From Megachile rotundata (taxonomy: Eukaryota > Arthropoda > Insecta > Hymenoptera > Megachilidae), in assembly GCF_050947335.1 (NCBI RefSeq), contig NW_027473318.1, forward strand, positions 1,116,001-1,180,000: DNA of 64,000 nt, given 5' to 3'. The position numbers and the translations under genes were made by a program. Below, one piece after another: positions 50,450-63,787 of the stretch; the stretch's first letter is position 1, and the number at the start of each line of letters is the position of its first letter. The notes below the pieces were generated by a model. It was not told the origin of the DNA. It saw only the letters and a list, made by a program, of their open reading frames with translations, and made no database searches.

Positions 50450-50930
50450 ATGCAATCACAATCATACAATCATAATCATGCAATCACAATCATACAATCA
50501 CAATCGTACAATCACAATCGTACAATCACAATCGCACAACCACAATCATACAATCGTAATCATACAATCACAATCATACTTTCACAATCATACAATCACG
50601 ATCATACAATCACAATCATACGATCACAATCATACAATCACAATCATACAATCACAATCATACAATCACAATCATACAATCGCAATCATGCAATCGCAAT
50701 CGTACAATCACAATCGTGCAATCACAATCATACAATCATAATCATGCAATCACAATCATACAATCACAATCGTACAATCACAATCGTACAATCACAATCG
50801 CACAACCACAATCATACAATCGTAATCATACAATCACAATCATACTTTCACAATCATACAATCACGATCATACAATCACAATCATACGATCACAATCATA
50901 CAATCACAATCATACAATCACAATCATACA
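50450..50930. repeat. Nested 266-bp HOR, two copies
   Basis: The landmark unit run starting atgcaatcacaatcat recurs at 50,450 and 50,716, which is 266 bp or 19 units. Each copy carries the cgtac-cgtac-cgcacaacc series, a cgtaatcat unit, actttcac, cacgatcat and acgatcac units in the same order. The second copy breaks off near 50,930 into cacagtcat units. Confidence 0.8.
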
Positions 50931-51016
50931 ATCACAGTCATACAATCACAGTCATACAATCACAATCTTACTATCACAATCATACAATCACAATCATACA
51001 ATCACAATCATACATT

Positions 51017-54000
51017 CAAAATCATGCAATCACAATCATACAATCACAATCGTGCAATCACAATCATACAATCATAATCATGCAATCACAATCATACAAT
51101 CACAATCGTACATTCACAATCGTACAATCACAATCGCACAACCACAATCATACAATCGTAATCATACAATCACAATCATACAATCACAATCATACAATCA
51201 CAGTCATACAATCACAGTCATACAATCACAATCATACTATCACAATCATACAATCTCAATCATACAATCACAATCATACAATCACAATCATACAATCATA
51301 ATAATACAATTACAATCATACATCACAATCGTACAATCACAATCATACAATCGCAATCATACAATCACAATCGTACAATCGCAATCATACAATTACAATC
51401 TCCCAAATACAATCTCCCAAATACAATCTCCCAAATACAATCATACAATCACAATCATACAATCACAATCATACAATCACAATCATACAATCACAATCAT
51501 ACTTTCACAATCATACAATCACAATCATACAATCACAATCATACATTCAAAATCATGCAATCACAATCATACAATCACAATCATGCAATCACAATCATAC
51601 AATCATAATCATGCAATCACAATCATACAATCACAATCGTACAATCACAATCGTACAATCACAATCATACTTTCACAATCATACAATCACAATCATACAA
51701 TCACAATCATACAATCACAATCATACAATCACAGTCATACAATATCAATCATACAATCTCAATCATACAATCACAATCATACAATCATAATAATACAATT
51801 ACAATCATACATCACAATCGTACAATCACAATCATACAATCGCAATCATACAATCACAATCGTACAATCGCAATCATACAATTACAATCTCCCAAATACA
51901 ATCTCCCAAATACAATCTCCCAAATACAATCATACAATCACAATCATACAATCACAATCATACAATCACAATCATACAATCACAATCATACTTTCACAAT
52001 CATACAATCACAATCATACAATCACAATCATACAATCACAGTCATACAATCACAGTCATACAATCACAATCATACTATCACAATCATACAATCTCAATCA
52101 TACAATCACAATCATACAATCACAATCATACAATCACAATCATACAATCACAATCATACATTCAAAATCATGCAATCACAATCATACAATCACAATCATG
52201 CAATCACAATCATACAATCATAATCATGCAATCACAATCATACAATCACAATCGTACAATCACAATCGAACAATCACAATCGCACAACCACAATCATACA
52301 ATCGCAATCATACAATCACAATCATACAATCTCAATCATACAATCACAATCATACAACCACAATCAGACAATCACAATCATACAATCACAATCATACAAT
52401 CACAATTATGCAATCACAATCATACAATCGCATTCATACAATCGCAATCATACAAACACAATCATACAATCACAATCATACAATCACAATCATACAATCA
52501 CAATCATAAAATCACGAAAATACAAACTTAATCATACAATCACAATCATACAATCGCAATCATACAATCACAATCATACATTCAAAATCATGCAATCACA
52601 GTCATACAATCACAGTCATACAATCACAATCATACTATCACAATCATACAATCACAATCATACAATCACAATCATGCAATTACAATCTCCCAAATACAAT
52701 CTCCCAAATACAATCACCCAAATAAAATCATACAATCACATTCATACAATCATAATCATACAATCACAATCATACAATCACAATCATACAATCACAATCA
52801 TACTATCGCAATCATACAATCACAATCATACAATCACAATCATACAATCACAATCATACAATCACAATCATACAATCACAATCATACATTCAAAATCATG
52901 CAATCACAATCATACAATCACAATCGTGCAATCACAATCGTACAATCACAATCGCACAACCACAATCATACAATCGTAATCATACAATCACAATCATACT
53001 TCCACAATCATACTTCCACAATCATACAATCACAATCATACAATCACAATCATACAATCGCAATCATACAATCACAATCATACTTTCACAATCATACAAT
53101 CACAATCATACAATCACAATCATACAATCACAATCATACAATCACAGTCATACAATATCAATCATACAATCTCAATCATACAATCACAATCATACAATCA
53201 TAATAATACAATTACAATCATACATCACAATCGTACAATCACAATCATACAATCGCAATCATACAATCACAATCATACAATCACAATCATACAATTACAA
53301 TCTCCCAAATACAATCTCCCAAATACAATCACCCAAATACAATCATACAATCAGATTCATACAATCATAATCATACAATCACAATCATACAATCACAATC
53401 ATACAATCACAATCATACTATCACAATCATACAATCACAATCATACAATCACAATCATACAATCACAATCATACAATCACAATCATACAATCACAATCAT
53501 ACAATCACAATCATACATTCAAAATCATGCAATCACAATCATACAATCACAATCATGCAATCACAATCATACAATCATAATCATGCAATCACAATCATAC
53601 AATCACAATCGTACAATCACAATCGTACAATCACAATCGCACAACCACAATCATACAATCGTAATCATACAATCACAATCATACTTTCACAATCATACAA
53701 TCACGATCATACAATCACAATCATACGATCACAATCATACAATCACAATCATACAATCACAATCATACAATCACAATCATACAATCGCAATCATGCAATC
53801 GCAATCGTACAATCACAATCGTGCAATCACAATCATACAATCATAATCATGCAATCACAATCATACAATCACAATCGTACAATCACAATCGTACAATCAC
53901 AATCGCACAACCACAATCATACAATCGTAATCATACAATCACAATCATACTTTCACAATCATACAATCACGATCATACAATCACAATCATACGATCACAA

Positions 54001-54086
54001 TCATACAATCACAATCATACAATCACAATCATACAATCACAATCATACAATCGCAATCATACAATCGCAATCGTACAATCACAATC
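51017..54086. repeat. Domain II HOR, third copy
   Basis: It follows the second copy at 3,175 bp and then 3,161 bp. Near 52,930 a cgtgcaatcacaatcg stretch lacks four units (56 bp) that are present at the equivalent places near 46,490 and 49,763. This reduces the offset to 3,105 bp. It then runs into the expanded 266-bp HOR. Confidence 0.75.
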
Positions 54087-54220
54087 GTGCAATCACAATC
54101 ATACAATCATAATCATGCAATCACAATCATACAATCACAATCGTACAATCACAATCGTACAATCACAATCGCACAACCACAATCATACAATCGTAATCAT
54201 ACAATCACAATCATACTTCC
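53555..54220. repeat. Nested 266-bp HOR, three copies
   Basis: The same 19-unit repeat is found at 53,555, 53,821 and 54,087. The third is cut near 54,212, where actttcac is replaced by acttccac and the order changes. The equivalent site 3,105 bp upstream has two copies, so the repeat number changed after the larger duplication. Confidence 0.8.
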
Positions 54221-57011
54221 ACAATCATACAATCACAATCATACAATCACAATCATACAATCACAATCATACAATCACAATCATACTTTCACAATCATAC
54301 AATCACAATCACACAATCACAATCATACAATCACAATCATACAATCACAGTCATACAATATCAATCATACAATCTCAATCATACAATCACAATCATACAA
54401 TCATAATAATACAATTACAATCATACATCACAATCGTACAATCACAATCATACAATCGCAATCATACAATCACAATCATACAATCGCAATCATACAATTA
54501 CAATCTCCCAAATACAATCATACAATCACAATCATACAATCACAATCATACAACCACAATCATACAATCACAATCATACTTTCACAATCATACAATCACA
54601 ATCATACAATCACAATCATACAATCACAGTCATACAATCACAGTCATACAATCACAATCATACTATCACAATCATACAATCTCAATCATACAATCATAAT
54701 CATACAATTACAATCTCCCAAATACAATCTCCCAAATACAATCACCCAAATACAATCATACAATCAGATTCATACAATCATAATCATACAATGACAATCA
54801 TACAATCACAATCATACAATCACAATCATACTATCACAATCATACAATCACAATCATACAATCACAATCATACAATCACAATCATACAATCACAATCATA
54901 CAATCACAATCATACATTCAAAATCATGCAATCACAATCATACAATCACAATCATGCAATCACAATCATACAATCATAATCGTGCAATCACAATCATACA
55001 ATCACAATCGTACAATCACAATCGTACAATCACAATCGCACAACCACAATCATACAATCGTAATCATACAATCACAATCATACTTTCACAATCATACAAT
55101 CACGATCATACAATCACAATCATACGATCACAATCATACAATCACAATCATACAATCACAATCATACAATCACAATCATACAATCGCAATCATACAATCG
55201 CAATCGTACAATCACAATCAAACAATCACAATCGTACAATCACAATCGTACAATCACAATCGCACAACCACAATCATACAATCGTAATCATACAATCACA
55301 ATCATACTTTCACAATCATACAATCACGATCATACAATCACAATCATACAATCACTATCATACAATCACAATCATACAATCACAGTCATACAATCACAAT
55401 CATACAATCGCAATCATACAATCACAATCATACAACCACAATCAGACAATCACAATCATACAATCACAATCATACAATCACAATTATGCAATCACAATCA
55501 TACAATCGCATTTATACAATCGCAATCATACAATCACAATCATACAATCACAATCATACAATCACAATCATAAAATCACAAAAATACAAACTTAATCATA
55601 CAATCACAATCATACAATCACAATCATACAATCACAATCATAAAGTCACAAAAATACAAACTTAATCATACAATCACAATCATACAATCGCAATCATACA
55701 ATCACATTCATACAATCATAATCATACAATCACAATCATACAATCACAATCATACAATCACAATCATACTTTCACAATCATACAATCACAATCATACAAT
55801 CACAATCATACAATCACAGTCATACAATCACAGTCATACAATCACAATCATACTATCACAATCATACAATCACAATCATACAATCACAATCATACAATTA
55901 CAATCTCCCAAATACAATCTCCCAAATACAATCACCCAAATACAATCATACAATCACATTCATACAATCATAATCATACAATCACAATCATACAATCACA
56001 ATCATACAATCACAATCATACAATCACAATCATACAATCACAATCATACAATCACAATCATACAATCACAATCATACAATCACAATCATACAATCACAAT
56101 CATACAATCACAATCATACAATCACAATCATACAATCACAATCATACAATCACAATCATACAATCACAATCATACAATCACAATCATACAATCACAATCA
56201 TACATTCAAAATCATGCAATCACAATCATACAATCACAATCATGCAATCACAATCATACAATCATAATCATGCAATCACAATCATACAATCACAATCGTA
56301 CAATCACAATCGAACAATCACAATCGCACAACCACAATCATACAATCGTAATCATACAATCACAATCATACTTTCACAATCATACAATCACAATCATACA
56401 ATCACAATCATACAATCCCAATCATACAATCACAATCATACAATCACAATCATACAATCGCAATCATACAATCACAATCATACAATTACAATCTCCCAAA
56501 TACAATCTCCCAAATACAATCACCCAAATACAATCATACAATCACATTCATACAATCATAATCATACAATCACAATCATGCAATCACAATCATACAATCA
56601 CAATCATGCAATCACAATCATACAATCATAATCATGCAAACACAATCATACAATCACAATCGTACAATCACAATCGTACAATCACAATCGTACAATCACA
56701 ATCGCACAACCACAATCATACAATCGTAATCATACAATCACAATCATACTTTCACAATCATACAATCACAATCATACAATCACAATCATACAATCACAAT
56801 CATACAATCACAATCATACAATCACAATCATACAATCGCAATCATACAATCGCAATCATACAATCGCAATCATACAATCGCAATCATACAATCGCAATCA
56901 TACAATCGCAATCATACAATCACAATCATACAATCTCAATCATACAATCACAATCATACAACCACAATCAGACAATCACAATCATACAATCACAATCATA
57001 CAATCACAATT

Positions 57012-57907
57012 ATGCAATCACAATCATACAATCGCATTCATACAATCGCAATCATACAATCACAATCATACAATCACAATCATACAATCACAATCATAAA
57101 ATCACAAAAATACAAACTTAATCATACAATCACAATCATACAATCGCAATCATACAATCACAATCATACAATCATAATCATACAATCACAATCATACGAT
57201 CGCAATCATACAATCATAATCATACAATCACAATCATACTTTCACAATCATACAATCACAATCATACAATCACAATCATACAATCACAATCATACAATCA
57301 CAATCATACAATCACAATCATACAATCACAATCATACAATCGCAATCATACAATCGCAATCATACAATCACAATCATACAATCTCAATCATACAATCACA
57401 ATCATACAACCACAATCAGACAACCACAATCATACAATCACAATCATCCAATCACAATTATGCAATCACAATCATACAATCGCATTCATACAATCGCAAT
57501 CATACAATCACAATCATACAATCACAATCATACAATCACAATCATAAAATCACAAAAATACAAACTTAATCATACAATCACAATCATACAATCGCAATCA
57601 TACAATCACATTCATACAATCATAATCATACAATCACAATCATACAATCACAATCATACAATCACAATCATACAATCACAATCATACTTTCACAATCATA
57701 CAATCACAATCATACAATCACAATCATACAATCACAGTCACACAATCACAGTCATACAATCACAATCATACTATCACAATCATACAATCACAATCGTACA
57801 ATCACAATCGCACAACCACAATCAGACTATCACACTCATACAATCACAATCATACAATCACAATCATACAATCACAATCATACCATCACAATCATACTTT
57901 CACAATC
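57012..57907. repeat. 448-bp spaced delta doublet, domain III copy 1
   Basis: Two caattatgcaatc landmarks have ATG at 57,012 and 57,460, which is 32 units apart. Each is followed by an acaatcgcattcat unit and an aaaatcac pair. The second half diverges near 57,790 into a cagactatcacactc segment. Confidence 0.7.
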
Positions 57908-60287
57908 ATACAATCACAATCATACAATCACAATCATACAGTCACAGTCATACAATCACAATCATACAATCACAATCATACTATCATAATCATACAATCA
58001 CAATCATACAATCACAATCATACAATCACAATCATACAATCACAATCATACAATCACAATCATACAATCACAATCATACAATCACAATCATACAATCACA
58101 ATCATACAATCACAATCATACAATCACAATCATACAATCACAATCATACAATCACAATCATACAATCACAATCATACATTCAAAATCATGCAATCACAAT
58201 CATACAATCACAATCATGCAATCACAATCATACAATCATAATCATGCAATCACAATCATACAATCACAATCGTACAATCACAATCGAACAATCACAATCG
58301 CACAACCACAATCATACAATCGTAATCATACAATCACAATCATACTTTCACAATCATACTTTCACAATCATACAATCACAATCATACAATCACAATCATA
58401 CAATCACAATCATACAATCACAATCATACAATCGCAATCATACAATCACAATCGTACAATCACAATCGCACAACCACAATCAGACAATCACAATCATACA
58501 ATCACAATCATACAATCACAATCATACAATCACAATCATACAATCATAATCATACAATCACAATCATGCAATCACAATCATACAATCACAATCATGCAAT
58601 CACAATCATACAATCATAATCATGCAAACACAATCATACAATCACAATCGTACAATCACAATCGTACAATCACAATCGTACAATCACAATCGCACAACCA
58701 CAATCATATAATCGTAATCATACAATCACAATCATACTTTCACAATCATACAATCACAATCATACAATCACAATCATACGATCACAATCATACAATCACA
58801 ATCATACAATCACAATCATACAATCACAATCATACAATCGCATTCATACAATCGCAATCATACTATCACAATCATACAATCTCAATCATACAATCACAAC
58901 CATACAACCACAATCAGACAATCACAATCATACAATCACAATCATACAATCACAATTATGCAATCACAATCATACAATCGCATTCATACAATCGCAATCA
59001 TACAATCACAATCATACAATCACAATCATACAATCACAATCATACAATCACAATCATAAAATCACAAAAATACAAACTTAATCATACAATCACAATCATA
59101 CAATCGCAATCATACAATCACAATCATACATTCAAAATCATGCAATCACAATCATACAATCACAATCATGCAATCACAATCATACAATCATAATCATGCA
59201 ATCACAATCATAAAATCACAATCGTACAATCACAATCGTACAATCACAATCGCACAACCACAATCATACAATCGTAATCATACAATCATAATCATGCAAT
59301 CACAATCATACAATCACAATCGTACAATCACAATCGTACAATCACAATCGCACAACCACAATCATACAATCGTAATCATACAATCACAATCATACTATCA
59401 CAATCATACAATCACAATCATACAATCACAATCATACAATCACAATCATACAATCACAATCATACAATCACAATCATACTTTCACAATCATACAATCACA
59501 ATCATACAATCACAATCATACAATCACAGTCATACAATCACAGTCATACAATCACAATCATACTATCACAATCATACAATCACAATCATACAATCACAAT
59601 CATACAATTACAATCTCCCAAATACAATCTCCCAAATACAATCACCGAAATACAATCATACAATCACATTCATACAATCATAATCATACAATCACCATCA
59701 TACAATCACAATCATACAATCACAATCATACTATCACAATCATACAATCACAATCATACAATCACAATCATACAATCACAATCATACAATCACAATCATA
59801 CAATCACAATCATACAATCACAATCATACATTCAAAATCATGCAATCACAATCATACAATCACAATCATGCAATCACAATCATACAATCATAATCATGCA
59901 ATCACAATCATACAATCACAATCGTACAATCACAATCGTACAATCACAATCGTACAATCACAATCGCACAACCACAATCATACAATCGTAATCATACAAT
60001 CACAATCATACTTTCACAATCATACAATCACAATCATACAATCACAATCATACAATCACAATCATACAATCACAATCATACAATCACAATCATACAATCA
60101 CAATCATACAATCGCAATCATACAATCGCAATCATACAATCGCAATCATACAATCGCAATCATACAATCGCAATCATACAATCGCAATCATACAATCACA
60201 ATCATACAATCTCAATCATACAATCACAATCATACAACCACAATCAGACAATCACAATCATACAATCACAATCATACAATCACAATT

Positions 60288-61183
60288 ATGCAATCACAAT
60301 CATACAATCGCATTCATACAATCGCAATCATACAATCACAATCATACAATCACAATCATACAATCACAATCATAAAATCACAAAAATACAAACTTAATCA
60401 TACAATCACAATCATACAATCGCAATCATACAATCACAATCATACAATCATAATCATACAATCACAATCATACGATCGCAATCATACAATCATAATCATA
60501 CAATCACAATCATACTTTCACAATCATACAATCACAATCATACAATCACAATCATACAATCACAATCATACAATCACAATCATACAATCACAATCATACA
60601 ATCACAATCATACAATCGCAATCATACAATCGCAATCATACAATCACAATCATACAATCTCAATCATACAATCACAATCATACAACCACAATCAGACAAC
60701 CACAATCATACAATCACAATCATCCAATCACAATTATGCAATCACAATCATACAATCGCATTCATACAATCGCAGTCATACAATCACAATCATACAATCA
60801 CAATCATACAATCACAATCATAAAATCACAAAAATACAAACTTAATCATACAATCACAATCATACAATCGCAATCATACAATCACATTCATACAATCATA
60901 ATCATACAATCACAATCATACAATCACAATCATACAATCACAATCATACAATCACAATCATACTTTCACAATCATACAATCACAATCATACAATCACAAT
61001 CATACAATCACAATCATACAATCACAGTCACACAATCACAGTCATACAATCACAATCATACTATCACAATCATACAATCACAATCGTACAATCACAATCG
61101 CACAACCACAATCAGACTATCACACTCATACAATCACAATCATACAATCACAATCATACAATCACAATCATACCATCACAATC
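60288..61183. repeat. 448-bp spaced delta doublet, domain III copy 2
   Basis: The landmarks are at 60,288 and 60,736. A private A-to-G change gives cgcagtcat near 60,773. Confidence 0.7.
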
Positions 61184-62891
61184 ATACTTTCACAATCATA
61201 CAATCACAATCATACAATCACAATCATACAGTCACAGTCATACAATCACAATCATACAATCACAATCATACTATCATAATCATACAATCACAATCATACA
61301 ATCACAATCATACAATCACAATCATACAATCACAATCATACAATCACAATCATACAATCACAATCATACAATCACAATCATACAATCACAATCATACAAT
61401 CACAATCATACAATCACAATCATACAATCACAATCATACAATCACAATCATACAATCACAATCATACATTCAAAATCATGCAATCACAATCATACAATCA
61501 CAATCATGCAATCACAATCATACAATCATAATCATGCAATCACAATCATACAATCACAATCGTACAATCACAATCGAACAATCACAATCGCACAACCACA
61601 ATCATACAATCGTAATCATACAATCACAATCATACTTTCACAATCATACTTTCACAATCATACAATCACAATCATACAATCACAATCATACAATCACAAT
61701 CATACAATCACAATCATACAATCGCAATCATACAATCACAATCGTACAATCACAATCGCACAACCACAATCAGACAATCACAATCATACAATCACAATCA
61801 TACAATCACAATCATACAATCACAATCATACAATCACAATCATACAATCGCAATCATACAATCGCAATCATACAATCACAATCATACAATCTCAATCATA
61901 CAATCACAATCATACAACCACAATCAGACAACCACAATCATACAATCACAATCATCCAATCACAATTATGCAATCACAATCATACAATCGCATTCATACA
62001 ATCGCAATCATACAATCACAATCATACAATCACAATCATACAATCACAATCATACGATCGCAATCATACAATCATAATCATACAATCACAATCATACAAT
62101 CACAATCATACTTTCACAATCATACAATCACAATCATACAATCACAATCATACAATCACAGTCATACAATCACAGTCATACAATCACAATCATACTATCA
62201 CAATCATACAATCACAATCATACAATCACAATCATACAATTACAATCTCCCAAATACAATCTCCCAAATACAATCACCGAAATACAATCATACAATCACA
62301 TTCATACAATCATAATCATACAATCACCATCATACAATCACAATCATACAATCACAATCATACTATCACAATCATACAATCACAATCATACAATCACAAT
62401 CATACAATCACAATCATACAATCACAATCATACAATCACAATCATACAATCACAATCATACATTCAAAATCATGCAATCACAATCATACAATCACAATCA
62501 TGCAATCACAATCATACAATCATAATCATGCAATCACAATCATACAATCACAATCGTACAATCACAATCGTACAATCACAATCGTACAATCACAATCGCA
62601 CAACCACAATCATACAATCGTAATCATACAATCACAATCATACTTTCACAATCATACAATCACAATCATACAATCACAATCATACAATCACAATCATACA
62701 ATCACAATCATACAATCACAATCATACAATCGCAATCATACAATCGCAATCATACAATCGCAATCATACAATCGCAATCATACAATCGCAATCATACAAT
62801 CACAATCATACAATCTCAATCATACAATCACAATCATACAACCACAATCAGACAATCACAATCATACAATCACAATCATACAATCACAATT

Positions 62892-63787
62892 ATGCAATCA
62901 CAATCATACAATCGCATTCATACAATCGCAATCATACAATCACAATCATACAATCACAATCATGCAATCACAATCATAAAATCACAAAAATACAAACTTA
63001 ATCATACAATCACAATCATACAATCGCAATCATACAATCACAATCATACAATCATAATCATACAATCACAATCATACGATCGCAATCATACAATCATAAT
63101 CATACAATCACAATCATACTTTCACAATCATACAATCACAATCATACAATCACAATCATACAATCACAATCATACAATCACAATCATACAATCACAATCA
63201 TACAATCACAATCATACAATCGCAATCATACAATCGCAATCATACAATCACAATCATACAATCTCAATCATACAATCACAATCATACAACCACAATCAGA
63301 CAACCACAATCATACAATCACAATCATCCAATCACAATTATGCAATCACAATCATACAATCGCATTCATACAATCGCAATCATACAATCACAATCATACA
63401 ATCACAATCATACAATCACAATCATAAAATCACAAAAATACAAACTTAATCATACAATCACAATCATACAATCGCAATCATACAATCACATTCATACAAT
63501 CATAATCATACAATCACAATCATACAATCACAATCATACAATCACAATCATACTTTCACAATCATACAATCACAATCATACAATCACAATCATACAATCA
63601 CAGTCATACAATCACAGTCATACAATCACAATCATACTATCACAATCATACAATCACAATCGTACAATCACAATCGCACAACCACAATCAGACTATCACA
63701 CTCATACAATCACAATCATACAATCACAATCATACAATCACAATCATACCATCACAATCATACTTTCACAATCATACAATCACAATC
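62892..63787. repeat. 448-bp spaced delta doublet, domain III copy 3
   Basis: The landmarks are at 62,892 and 63,340. The domain I equivalents (13,230/13,692 and 15,694/16,156) are 462 bp apart, one unit more. A private change gives catgcaatc near 62,962. Confidence 0.7.

Larger units (their letters stand above)
1251..54436. repeat. 13-bp unit class: 21 copies of one deletion-bearing unit
   Basis: The unit reads tacatcacaatc(a/g) or tacatcacaatta, one A short of a normal unit. Starts are 1251, 2356, 8697, 9830, 18397, 19516, 27289, 27922, 34234, 34905, 42492, 44885, 45374, 46843, 48144, 48647, 50116, 51319, 51808, 53221 and 54424. Each directly follows an acaattacaatcat or acaattacagtcat unit. 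In domain II the unit before that is acaatcataataat; in domain I it is acaatcataatcat. The shared context implies one ancestral deletion spread by block amplification. None occurs after 54,424. Confidence 0.9.
44576..55400. repeat. Satellite domain II: higher-order repeat of about 3.1-3.3 kb
   Basis: It is marked by acattcaaaatcat units, cgtgcaatc variants, acaatatcaatcat units and 13-bp units preceded by acaatcataataat. Landmarks recur at 3,259-3,273 bp (44,583 to 47,842; 46,156 to 49,429), then at 3,161-3,175 bp (47,842 to 51,017; 49,429 to 52,590), then at 3,105 bp (50,116 to 53,221). The last part, from about 54,350 to 55,400, is rearranged. No acgaac unit or ctatgacaatcg landmark occurs here. 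Confidence 0.85.
1141..62285. repeat. CCC-unit clusters (acaattacaatctc followed by ccaaatacaatctc units)
   Basis: By eye I count between 75 and 80 clusters of two to four units with a CCC run every 14 bp. Examples start near 1141, 3018, 4528, 8589, 12548, 18289, 21717, 27350, 34126, 37092, 39710, 44958, 48219, 51390, 54497, 56484, 59607 and 62239. The cluster opens with acaattac. First-member types are tctccc and tatccc, and the last member is often tcaccc. Two late copies (near 59,640 and 62,275) carry tcaccg. These are the most diverged units of the array but keep the 14-bp length. They are dense in gamma blocks and domain II and sparse in domain III. Confidence 0.85.
790..63450. repeat. 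Two-unit pairs aaaatcacaaaaat + acaaacttaatcat
   Basis: These two adjacent variant units always occur together and in this order. Examples start at 790, 888, 6894, 8222, 13330, 15010, 22397, 24092, 30622, 37774, 41947, 55571, 57098, 59058, 60374, 62978 and 63426. Together they hold five clustered changes from consensus. Three domain II copies near 46,075, 49,347 and 52,508 share a further A-to-G change (cacgaaaat). One copy near 55,642 has aaagtcac. Pairs mark alpha, beta and delta blocks and domain III and are absent from the early part of gamma. Confidence 0.85.

Noticed and set aside
50598..50640. Palindromic acgatcg/cacgatcat units as regulatory or integration sites
   Set aside because: They are one- or two-base variants of the normal unit, copied with their blocks. 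No insertion or target-site duplication is seen.
57460..60735. A shared 234-unit period in domain III (57,460 to 60,736) and domain II (46,156 to 49,429) as one conserved HOR
   Set aside because: The two stretches have different variant orders, and domain III lacks the 13-bp units. The equal unit number is most likely coincidence.
60736..62979. Long + strand open reading frames as protein-coding genes (this 747-codon one, and others of 60-597 codons)
   Set aside because: All are the 14-residue readout of the satellite. Frames overlap each other in several phases, start at chance catgcaatc variants and end at TAA variants. There is no non-repetitive domain or sign of coding constraint.
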